A stretch of 64,000 nt of DNA from Cichorium intybus (Eukaryota > Streptophyta > Magnoliopsida > Asterales > Asteraceae): the NCBI GenBank assembly GCA_023525715.1, contig CM042012.1, positions 57,098,705-57,162,704 on the forward strand. The letters run 5' to 3'. Under the pieces are notes generated by a model that worked only from the letters and a program-made list of their open reading frames with translations, did no database searches and was not told where the DNA came from. The number at the start of each line of letters is the position of its first letter. Position 1 is the first letter of the stretch. The translations under genes were made by a program, and so were the position numbers. This document shows positions 38,891 through 50,400 of this stretch, piece after piece.

Positions 38891-40657
38891 TGTAAGACCC
38901 TAATCCCGAAAATTCAAGTTCCGAGTCTTAAAGAGTCAAAGTCTAAAACCCGGAACCAAGTATCAAGGAGATAGCGGTTAACTAGAAGACAAAAGTGAGA
39001 AAATGGAAAAAAAAAGGAGATTAGCACCGCTAATCTCATGATTAGCGATGCTAATCTGGTCAATACGCGAGTAAGTCGCGAACAGTCTGGAGAAGCTGCA
39101 GTGTTTTGGACTCACTCGAGGTTAGCGACGCTAACTTCAGAGTTAGTGTCGCTAATGTGGTCTGAGTGGGAAAAATCCATATTTTAGTGGTCCAATGTCA
39201 TTTTTAAGATCATAACTCATTTGGCGTCCGAAGCTAATCAGTTCCAACCCATAGAAAAGGGAAAACTCTCTAGCCTCCATGGATGTTCTTGCATCATTTC
39301 CTTAAAGCTTTGAAGGTTTTTGGAAGAAAAGAAGGAAGCAAAGGTGCTAAGGATGCTTGTGTGAACAAGGATATCTGATTGATTAGTGCTCTGGACCATT
39401 GTAAGTGTTTAATCTCTGTCTCTTTTGAGTATTTTGGGTGAAATTGGAGTTATGATGCTTGTTTGAACTTCTTTAGACGATGATGGCTCCATTTCTTGGA
39501 TTAAGGTGGAATTTAGGAACTAAGGGATGAGTTCTTCTTTCTTTAGCTTCTGAATTCATGAGAAAAACCTTAGCCTAGTCTTATTGTAGTTTTTGATGAA
39601 CTTCAAGTTTGTTAATCTTCATTTTAGAACTAGATTTGTCACCATGAGCTTGTTTTGCTAGGATTGGTGGGTAGAATCCATGTTTTTATAAGTTAAGGGA
39701 CTGTTTGGGACATCCCCTGAAAGTTGTGGCTTCTGAATTAAAGGATTAAGCACTTAATGGAGATTTGGGCTGAACAGGGGAGTTAGCGGTGCGAACTTCG
39801 ACTGTTGACTTTGACCGTTGACTGTTGACTTTTTGACCAGTTTGACTTTTGGTCAAACTTGAGGGTTTTGGATGCCGGTCTTATAGTTTTATCCTATTCG
39901 AGACTTAGGAAGTTCTAAGTGGGGTTTATCCTTGTTTGGAAGTGCGTACTTTCGGGATCTGAGGGCACTCGCGTGAAGTGCTGTCTAGCTTAAGGTCGCG
40001 AACCAGGTGAGTATTCTCACTATACTATGGGTAATATTACGTGCGTAGATAGTCTTTATTACTTTGTGTAATAATGTGATTATTTGTGCTTTACGTGTTT
40101 GCCGGCGAAAGCCGATGACGATGATTGCCGGCGAAAGCCGATGACGATGTTTGCCGGCGAAAGCCGATGATGATGATTTTCGGCGGATCGGGGCAAGTCT
40201 GAGAGCCGAGGACGGATCGGGGCAAGCTCGAGAGTCACACGATGTTTACCGGTGGATCGGGGCAAGCCCGAGAGCTGAGGACGGATCGGGGCAAGCCCGA
40301 GAGTCACACGATGATTACTGGCGGATCGGGGCAAGCCCAAGAGCCAACGATGTTTTTATGTGATGGATCGCATGGTATTTTTGGGAAACTCACTAAGCTT
40401 TGTGCTTACCCTTTTACTCTAACTATTTTTCAGGAAATTACTGGCTTGAGCTTGGAGCATGGCGCGACTGTACCGCATCTGAGGTTTTTCAGCAAATAAG
40501 TCTTCCATTAGATAATGCTTGTAAACGTTTTCGGATAAATACGTTTTTATGCATTTAAATACTATGTTTTAATTTTAAGGATTTTACGTGGCAACTATTT
40601 TATTGTATTTAAGTTGTTTTTAAAACGAAAAATTTATTACGGAATTTGGGATGTACA
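38891..40657 (+). mobile_element. Solo LTR 3 (1767 bp), TSD CGCTT
   Basis: Starts TGTAAGACCC, ends GGGATGTACA, flanked by CGCTT at 38886-38890 and 40658-40662. It is the same broad family as solo LTR 1: shared start, a shared CAGGTGAGTATTCTCACTAT donor-like segment (40005) and a shared AACTCACTAAGC...TTTCAGG segment (40387-40434). It contains short repeats of CGCTAATCT/GTTAGCG type (39020-39150) and hairpin arrays (40100-40345). No internal region. Confidence 0.87.
40100..40345 (+). repeat. Tandem hairpin repeats in solo LTR 3
   Basis: Three units of GCCGGCGAAAGCCGATGA (40100-40170), then about six units with TCGGGGCAAGCCCGA (stem TCGGG/CCCGA, loop GCAAG). Variant units TCGGGGCAAGTCTGA and TCGGGGCAAGCTCGA keep pairing through G-U pairs. 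It is the counterpart of 15155-15310 in solo LTR 1, at the same place between donor-like and acceptor-like signals. Confidence 0.75.
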
Positions 40658-40745
40658 CGCTTAATTAATCGGGTTGAAATATTATACCTAAACCTGTTTA
40701 TTTTGTGACGGGTTAACATGTTGTGTCGGTGTTTGCCACCTCTAG
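40658..40745. mobile_element. hAT-like repeat remnant, right end
   Basis: Continues the element interrupted by solo LTR 3 and ends with GTGTTTGCCACCTCTA, a terminus typical of hAT-like elements. 40746-41239 has no recognisable gene or repeat. Confidence 0.5.
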
Positions 40746-41256
40746 TACTATGGGTTCAATACGTGGCAGTTAGAGTCCAAATTTGTAAAGGAGTTTGGTG
40801 TTAGATTGTGTCGAAGCTTTTGTTCATTCGAAGTAGAGCGGTCATTCGAAGATTAGAAGATATATGAAGAACAACTTGTAACAACCGGTGAACCACTAAC
40901 GTGCACCTAGGGTTAGGTGTATTTTTAGCTTAGTCAGTCTGTTATAGTTATTATGGGCTATAAGGTAGGGTTTTGGCCCAGTTTTGATGTCTTTATACAT
41001 GGTCGTATTTTCTTAGATCTAGATGTCGATTATAGTAAGGCTAGAACTCTAATAGATGATCACCATTGTTATTGATTTGGAGCTCTATATTTTGTACTTG
41101 CACCGATTTATCTAAATCATTCGACATCGTTTCTACAAAATACTTTTGATTGTCTTACATATGTTTCATCGTTGTTATTGCTTTGTTAATTGAAGTGAAA
41201 CCTAACAAGAACACATATATCTGTCTATGTTGTTATTGATTACAACACTATAAATT

Positions 41257-41542
41257 TTTTTTTGTTTTTCTTTTTTTGTTTTTTTTTTGGTAACCGAGGA
41301 CCCCACCCGACCCATCCTTTGGATGACCCTGATGAAGCAACCTCGGGGCCCACGCACACCTGGCAGCAGGGTGGTCCGGGTCAATCACCTACGCGGGTAG
41401 AGAGGTGGCCAGTGGCCATCCCCTGATTGAAACCTAACACTCCCTATGGGGAAAGGGAGGGAGTGGGATTAGAACTTGGAACCTCTTTACGGGGGAAGAG
41501 AAAGAGTCCTAAGCCTTATCCACTAGGCCATCAGGGTGATGG
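41257..41542 (-). mobile_element. tRNA-derived SINE with 17 bp TSD
   Basis: Flanked by TTACAACACTATAAATT at 41240-41256 and 41543-41559. Read on minus it begins with CCATCACCCTGATGG, has a pol III A box (TGGCCTAGTGGATAAGG), a B-box-like segment (GTTCTAATCC), a body rich in GGGTCGGGTGGGGTCC and a T-interrupted A-rich tail (41257-41290). About 286 bp long. Retrotransposed by LINE machinery; no coding sense. Confidence 0.88.
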
Positions 41543-41894
41543 TTACAACACTATAAATTAGAGCTTAATAATAAGAGCAATTTCATATTAATTTTTATTA
41601 TGGTTAATAAAATTTTAATAAAATGTGAAGTACTATAAAAAGTATAACATCAATGTTTTAATGTTATCTTAAAATAAATAAATAATAAAATTAAATAACA
41701 ATAGAAAAACAATAAATTTATTATATATAAAGTTAATTGTAATGATTTAATAGAGATTAATGATCTATAATTTGTCAAATATCGAAAAGTAAGGTTAAAT
41801 ATGTAAATTAGGACAAAATTGTAATTTGACCAAGACTTGAACTTGCTAATATGTTGTGGACCACATTGTTAGAAAATTTGTTAGATGAGATTAA

Positions 41895-42304
41895 GAGGGT
41901 GTTTGGATAACTATTTAAAAAAGGCTTATTAGCTTATTGGCTTTTCAAAAAACCGATAAGCTAAAAAAAGTGTGGGTAAGAAGAAACACTTTTTGTTTTA
42001 ACTTTTCAATACACATGGAAAAGCTCTTTCTGAAAAGTCACAGGTTCCTGGCTTTTTGAAGACATAAGTGCTTTTTGAATGCAAAATGACATTAATGCCC
42101 TCAACAATGTCCTTTTTGGTCATTTTACATATATAAAAGCTAAATCAAACACTTTTTAAATCTCCTTATCAACTTATTAATTTTTCCCATCACATAAGCT
42201 TATCTAAACACTTTTTTAAAAACTCTTTTTTGAAAAACCATAAGCTAATAAGCACTTTTTCCCAATAATACTTATGAGCTAAATAAGCTTATCCAAACAC
42301 ACCC
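41895..42304. mobile_element. MITE with TAA duplication (PIF/Harbinger type)
   Basis: 410 bp bounded by TAA on both sides (41892-41894, 42305-42307). Termini GAGGGTGTTTGGATAA and, reversed, GGGTGTGTTTGGATAA form the inverted repeat, and the subterminal AAGCTAATAAGC/GCTTATTAGCTTA words are palindromic. No ORF. The 3 bp TAA duplication fits PIF/Harbinger (Tourist-like), although a similar terminus also occurs in hAT elements. Confidence 0.7.
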
Positions 42305-42379
42305 TAAGTTCTTAGCTTTGAACATTATTGTCATAGACAGAAAATAAAAAATTAAAAATCATATATATAAATCAAAACC

Positions 42380-42560
42380 TTAATTAGTGGAGAAGAAGAT
42401 AGAATATCATGAGCAAACAGATGGCGAGAAGACCCATTGAGGCGTAAAACATAGATATAAGGGTAACGAGACCTGTCGTCGCTTCCAATGATTGAGTAAC
42501 CGTTGGTGACTGTAGTGGTGGGTTTAACGAGAGAGGGTATTTGGGTTTTGGATAGATAAA
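42380..42560 (-). other. Possible exon-like piece, unrecognised
   Basis: Minus strand, a short open stretch with Pro/Ser-rich start (PLSLNPPLQSPTVTQSLE) followed by a hydrophobic segment (MGLLAICLLMIFYLLL) and a stop near 42384. It sits next to a MITE that may have interrupted a host gene; the far side of the MITE (42956-43120) shows no clear continuation. I do not recognise it; it may be chance. Confidence 0.2.
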
Positions 42561-42561
42561 G

Positions 42562-42954
42562 AGCGTGTTTGGCAAAATTAGCTGGAAGCTGGTAGCGGGT
42601 AGCGGGTAGCTGGTAGCGGGTAGCGGGTAGCGGGTAACGGGTACTGGTAGCTGTGACTTTTAGTTTGTATATGATTGTTCGGCAAAAGTAGCTGAAAGCT
42701 TTTAAAATATGTAAAATAACATAAAAGGACATTTGCGTAATTATTGGTTATAGTTTTAAGGGTATTCTAGTAATTAATGATATAATTGGCAGAGCTTTTT
42801 GTTAAACGCTACTTCAACTAGCTTTTAAAACAGCAGCGTTTAGTTTAAAATAAAAGCTTCAAGCTCGTGTCGCCGAACGAAGCTTTTGGTTTTTATTAGA
42901 GCTATTTTCTAAATGCTAGAAGCTCTCAAACGTTCCGTGCCAAACACGCCCAAA
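42562..42954. mobile_element. MITE with GCGTGTTTGGCA termini and 7 bp minisatellite
   Basis: Left GCGTGTTTGGCA and right TGCCAAACACGC are inverted. An internal second, weaker inverted copy (TTGTTCGGCAAAAGTAGCT against AGCTTCAAGCTCGTGTCGCCGAACGAAGC) is seen. 42590-42655 is a tandem array of TAGCGGG/TAGCTGG units. No obvious target duplication. Confidence 0.6.
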
Positions 42955-43649
42955 ATAAGGAAAATAATAGATTTGCCAAAGGCGGTGTCTAAAAAGGATG
43001 GAAAGCAGAGTTCTGAAAATATCAAAGTTGAGAAAAATGTATAATTGAAGGAATCGAACACGGAACATCCAGGCTATAAGTAAGCTGTGAAGACAGGTAG
43101 CCCAATAAGTCATATTTTACTAAAAAATGGCACACTAATCCTTAGATATATATAATTTGAAAACCATAGAACCACGTATATCAAAATTTCAGTTATTAGA
43201 CCGAAGCTATGATTTTGTGCAAACTATTATATAATTAAAAGTGGCGTGACTTATTTAAAAATAAGTTATAAAAATAGTGATGAAGGTTTATTGCTTTTAT
43301 ATATAATCCAATAATTTTTAACCTTTTGTCAATTCCATCCCTAAAGCAGCGTTCCCCACTTCCGCAGCTCCTACCGGCTACCGCCCTTCTCAGTTCTCTG
43401 TGGCCTTCCTACTTACCACCGCTAACCCCATCGCCCTCCTCCTCCGCTTTCCCATTAAGGCGTTTGAGAGTGGGTATTACGGAGGGACCGTGATGGACAC
43501 GGTGGCACCCATCACGGCGTGCACACCGCCCCGTGCTACCGTGATGGGCCGTGTATGTGGTCTTCCGTGGTCCGGTTCATGCTACATCACGGACAAAAGA
43601 GCCGTTCAACGGCTAGAATTTAAAAAAAAAATTATTTTTACCTTTTTTT

Positions 43650-44529
<880 letters not shown>

Positions 44530-44569
44530 TCTTTTTAACCTCAAACACACAAAAATTCAAACTTCTTTT

Positions 44570-45785
44570 GCAATTGAACAAAATCCAAACACCCCTCCTT
44601 CAAACCATAACCGGGAGTATGATCCGTTCGGATTAAACTCGACACCGCGTCAATACCCGAATCTTGAATCGCCCCGCGGTGGTTTTATGAATTTACTTCA
44701 AGGCAGGTCTCCGATCGCACAACCACCACTTTTTCAACAACCATATCCGCCATTCAACCCATATCAACAATTTCAACCCCCGTTTCCGTTTCAACCGCAA
44801 GGATTCCAAGGCCAATCTTCGCAACCACCGATGTCACAACCACCACCGCAACTGCAACCGGTGTCTCCCGATATCGTTCAAGAGACACAAGAGGAAGACG
44901 ACAACCAAACCCGCCGGGCCGCAAGGAGGAAGGCAAAACAAACGGGGGGGGGGGGGGGAAACGAACTAATTAGACGAAAGAGGAAGAATTAAACTTGGTG
45001 AAGGCGTACATTTCTGCTTCCGTTGACCCGATCGTTGGGGACTCGCAAACGCTTGATACTTTTTGGAACAAAGTTCAAGCGAATTTTTACGAGTTGATGG
45101 GCGAAAAAAACGAAACATGGATAAAATTTCGGGGAAATTTCGGGAGATGCGACTAAAGCTCAACAATTTTAACGGCATCTTCAACAATCTCTCGAATATG
45201 CGGAAAAGCGGGTCCAACGACTTCGACGTTTTGAACGTGGCGTTAAAACAATACGAAACAACAACGGCCACTAAAAAAGCGTTCCCGTATATGCAAGCTT
45301 GGGGCGAGTTGCGAAAACAACCGAAATGGCTCCTTGTCGAAGATTCGCAATCTTCGGGAACGAAACGCTCGAGGTCAGTCCACCAAGAAACGTCACAACA
45401 ATCGGATGGGCGAACGTATATCGACGTGAACGACGAGCCCGTGGATCTCGATGAAGACGAGCCCCAACCGATCCGTCGACCGATGGGGCGAGACCGGGCA
45501 AAAAAAGCCGGCAAGAAAGCGGCTTCGGGTTCCGGTTCGGAGTCAAGCGTTATGGATATGTTTGGCGAAAAATTCGACCGATACGTCCAATTACAAACCG
45601 ACAAGGTCGGGATTATGGGTCGGGTCGAAAAAGAATTAATCCAGACGCAACGGGAGCTACAACGAAACGCGGATCTCGACTTGTTGTCGAAAAAAGCATC
45701 CGACTTCGAGGGCGAGGATTTGAAGATTTTTTTGGCGATGCGGGAAAGTGTCCGCGCTAAATATCGCCCTACGAACGACAACTAG
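44570..45785 (+). pseudogene. NAM-associated / GST T3-like, Myb-type protein (decayed)
   Basis: N-terminal part: Pro/Gln-rich (QPPFPFQPQGFQGQ), then acidic (QETQEEDDNQTRRAARRKA). After a 14 G run the frame shifts; an in-frame TAG (about 44974) stands where the Myb/SANT-like domain (TKEEELNLVKAYISASVD) has its first Trp. Another frameshift near the A run at 45105 leads into the NAM-associated C-terminal region (LNNFNGIFNNLS, FPYMQAWGELRKQPKW, then a coiled QRELQRNADLDLLSKKA). Such proteins are often labelled glutathione S-transferase T3-like and act as DNA-binding partners of PIF/Harbinger transposases. At least three lesions make it a pseudogene. Confidence 0.75.
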
Positions 45786-46177
45786 TTTACGTTTTTATTT
45801 TTCAATTGTCGTTTTTTTCTAAGTTAGTTTTTTTTTGTTGTTTTTTAATTTTAGTGTAATTTTATTTTTAATGTAATAGTTTTTAATTTAAAATTTATGT
45901 TTTAAATTAGTTTTGAATTTTTTTTAATTAAAAAGATGATGTGGTGTGATGAAAATGTGATGGGTATAAAGTGGGTAATGTGATGAGCAAAAATCCTACG
46001 TGACGATGACGTGACACCCATCACATTTGGACAATGTGATGGATACTTCTTTTAGCCTAATAAAATTACCAGAACAAAACACATGATTAGAATACAAAAT
46101 CAAAGCTCTGATACAGATTTGAAATGATAAAGAATGCTTGCCTCTCTTAGCAATCAATAATTTCAATTTATAAAAAA

Positions 46178-47327
46178 GGGTTAAGGTCAAATTTGGTCAC
46201 TTAACTTTCTGGTTTGTGCACATTTGGTCACTTAACTTTGTTTAAGTTCTACAAGGTCACTTAACTTTTTATTTTGTCTCAAAATGATCACTGTAACCTG
46301 TTATAGCCGGTTACAGTGACCATTTCGAGAATAAATAAAAAGTTAAGTGACCTATTATAACTTAAATAAAGTTAAGTGACCAAATGAGTACAAACCAGAA
46401 AGTTAAGTGATCAAATGAGAACATTAACCCTGAACAAATTGATTTTTTGAAACGTTGGATTTTTGGGACTTGCATTAGTTGTATATGATAATCTGATAAT
46501 ACATTTTTATAGATGAACAAATGTGTTTGAGCCGTGTTAAGTTGGAACCATGAAAACCGTTTCTATGTTCAATTTACTCTCCTAATTCATCTTTATAAAC
46601 GAACGAAAAAAAACTACGTAGATAAAGAAGAATGATCGGTTGATCGGTTCTGGTTTGGTGATTTTTTAATTTGTTGGTTTTAGCTTCTAGTAAATGTTAT
46701 AATTGTCTGGTATTTTTTAATTGATTGGTTTTAGCTTCTAATAAAATGTTATAACTGTCTAAAAAGAGAAATGGTTATGTGTTACAACTCAATAAAACCT
46801 TATTTACAATTTATAACGAACGGTGTTATACAGATGATTTATAATAAGGATGAACCAATAATTTCGAGGTCATTCTTCTTTATTTACGTAGTTTTTTTTT
46901 TCGTTTATAAAGATGAATTATGAGAGTAAAATGAACATAGAAACGGTTTCCATGGTTCCAACTTAACACGACTCAAATATATTTGTTCATTTATAAAAAA
47001 TTATTATATCGGAGTAACATATACAACTAATGCAAGTCCCAAAAATCCAATGTTTAATAAAATCAATTTGTTCAGGGTTAATGTTCTCATTTGGTCACTT
47101 AACTTTCTGTTTTGTGCTCATTTGGTCACTTAACTTTATTTAAGTTATAATAGGTCACTTAACTTTTTATTTATTCTCGAAATGGTCACTGTAACCGGCT
47201 ATAACAGGTTACAGTGACCATTTTGGGACAAAATAAAAAGTTAGGTGACCTTATAGAACTTAAACAAAGTTAAGTGACCAAATATGCACAAACCAGAAAG
47301 TTAAATGACCAAAAATGACCTTAACCC
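46178..47327. mobile_element. Foldback MULE-type element (1150 bp), 9 bp TSD
   Basis: Flanked by TATAAAAAA at 46169-46177 and 47328-47336. Arms of about 450 bp (46178-46635 and 46873-47327) are inverted repeats of each other. The outer part of each arm (GGGTTAAGGTCAAATTTGG...GGTCACTTAAC) is itself a palindrome of about 265 bp centred on a GTTATAGCCGGTTACAGTGACC core. No ORF. A 9 bp duplication points to Mutator-like elements. It ends 135 bp before the TNL start codon. Confidence 0.85.
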
Positions 47328-47462
47328 TATAAAAAAAGGCATGTCTTTTATGAAAAAGCAGATGTTGACTTGACTTCCTTTACAAAAACCACTACTTGCT
47401 CTAATTGATTGTAAATCTAGTCTGATATTTACTAATACAGTCATACCTTCCCATCACTCCTA

Positions 47463-50400
47463 ATGGTTGTTCTCTCTCAATATATCGAAGGATCTTCTTC
47501 ATCTGCCGTTGATCATAAATATGACGTATTTTTAAGTTTCCGAGGTGATGATACTCGTCTTAGTTTCACTGATCATCTACATAAGGCCCTCCTGGATGCC
47601 AATATCTCCACATTTTTGGATGATAAAGAGATTGAAACCGGAGGAGATCTAAAACCAGAATTAGAGAGTGCAATTAAAGAATCTAGGGCTTCTATTATTG
47701 TTTTGTCCAGGAATTATGCTAATTCGTCATGGTGCCTTGATGAATTGGTATTGATCCTTGAGCAACGTATGGCATCCAACCATATTGTTATCCCCATCTT
47801 CTATCATGTGGAGCCCACCCATGTCCGGAAGCAACAAAGTAGCTTTGGAGATGCAATGGCTAAGCATAAAGAGGCGATGGAGGCAGAGACAAATGCAAAT
47901 AAAAGAAGTCAATTGGCTCAAAAGATTGACAGATGGATCCAAGCACTTATTGAAGTTTCTAATTTGAAAGGGGCGAACGTAAATAGCAGGTAACTACTTT
48001 CTTACCCATTATACACACACCTCTTTCAACTTTGTTTCTTTAAAGCATGAAGTTTCATTGTCATCTTCTTTGAATGCTATGTTTTTTAAAGCCAGGAAAA
48101 TACACTTTTTGTATATTTGAATTGTACAAGATGCATCAAGTTGAATATGATTTTCAATCATTCGATCTGATAGATTAATTCATTCAGACATTTAAATTGG
48201 ATAGATTGAGTAACCATTTTTTAGTGTCTGATATGCTTTGGGTTAGAATCATATTTAAATAAATTGCTACACATCTATTATAGTATTAATATAATACATT
48301 TAGATATATTATCATTTATCATTTGATGATTCTATTAAGATTTCTATTACAAATTAAATATTGATTGGCTTGCTATGCATTTATCTTGATATAATACTAT
48401 CATTGAATCATAACATTTATTATAATACTATAAGTATTTTATTTACTCTTTTTGGAACCGGCAATTTTATTAAAAACCCAACATAGCAAGAAGTTTGGCA
48501 GGGAAGAACAGAAAAATTACTATCATTGAATCATAACATTTTATTTACTGCAAACAATTCTAGGGTATTACTTTTGCCATGTCAGCTTTCTACTACATTT
48601 ATTTATCAAAAAAGCTATTGTAACAAACCCTCTCCAATGGTTAAGCTTTTCAAAAATTTCTTTTAGAAATTAACTAATTTATATCAATCTTTCTCATATA
48701 CTATACAAAGGGCACTCATATAAATTTTCATTTTTAAGTACACGTCATATTTCTAAAAATAACATTAGTTGACACCAATATTTAAATAAATAAAAAACGC
48801 TAAAATATTATGTTACCACAGTGTTTTTAATCTTTGATATTTGTATATTTTTAGAAATTTGGCAATCACCTTTTAATGATATAAATTTATATAAAATATA
48901 TTCAACTCTATTTTGTTATTATGTATATTTAAGTAAATAGTTTAACTAATAAAACATTAATATCTAAATATAACTAGAGTGCACAATAAAATGTTGTTAA
49001 ATGTAAGGGCCAAAATTGACAAAATCTATACAGTGATTAAAAGGTTGGGACTTGGGAGTTTACTAAGTGGTTGGAGTGATCTAAAAAAAGCTATGTAAAA
49101 ACTTATTCAAATAGTAATAAGCTTTACAAAAAGCTACCATTGAAGATACTTTAAGTCGGATAGTTTATAGTGTAACCTGACATGTTTAGATTCATGCAAA
49201 ACCACATCGATATCTATGTTTGATGGACTTGTAGAAACATAATGCTATTTCGTGGCCCATTAGTGAAATTTTGTATTATATTGGTGGTTCTGGTCTTGCA
49301 AGGCATAAAATTATAACCTAAATTACACATCAGATGCTTATATGGTAAATGCAAGCATAATTTTGATGTGAAAAACTTAACTAAAGATGATAGCTTAGTA
49401 AATTTGATTTTAATCTTTGGATAGATTACATGTCCAGATTTTCTATGTTGGGTTTTTGGATTGTGTTTTGTGGTTTTTAATAAGTCAAGTTTTTTTAGGC
49501 GAGAGACGGTGTTTATTGAAGAAATTATCAAGGACATCTACTGCAGATTGCGTATATCCTCAAGGATTCCTGTGCCACAACTTATTGGGATGGACTATTC
49601 CATTTATTTCGTCACGTCATGGTTGAAACATGCATCCTCACCTACAGGAAACATACTTACTATTTTTGGTATGGGTGGGATCGGAAAGACGTCTCTAGCC
49701 AGATATGTCTATGGTTTACATTCTCATGAATTTGACACAAGCAGTTTTATTGAAGATATAAGTAGGATATGTCATGAAAAGTTTAATGGGTTGGTTGATT
49801 TACAAAAACAACTCTGTAATGACATTTCAAAAACAAGTTCGATTCAAGTGCATAGCGCTTCTATATACACCTCAATGATAGAGAATTCACTAGCCCGTAA
49901 AAAGGTTTTTCTGGTTCTTGATGATATTGACAATCTCGACCAGCTGAATGCATTAATTGGAAGCAAAGGTTTTCATCCGGAAAGCAAAGTTATAATAACA
50001 ACAAAGGACATGTGGTTGGTAGAGAGTTGTGCATTATCTAAAACGAATGTTAAACCTAAGCATGCAAACATCTTGCTTGAAGGCTTATATGAGATTGAAT
50101 CCCGACAACTTCTGTGTTTTCATGCATTCATGTCGAAAAATCCCAAGGCAGGTTACGAACATGTGTTAGAAGTGCTTGTGAAATATTGTGAAGGGCATCC
50201 ATTGGCTCTTAAAGTTTTGGGCGAGTCTCTACATAATCGAGATGTAGCTTATTGGGAGGGGCTTATAGAAAGACTAAAGAAAGAAGATGGTTCCCCTGTA
50301 AATAATATTTTGAGGATGAGCTTTGACTCTTTGCCATCCAAAGATAAGGACTTGTTTAAGCATATTGCTTGTTTTTTTGTTGGAATGGATAGGGATGTTG

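Noticed and set aside
44966..45781. 271-codon minus-strand ORF
   Set aside because: Shadow of the plus-strand NAM-associated sequence, whose readings match a known family.
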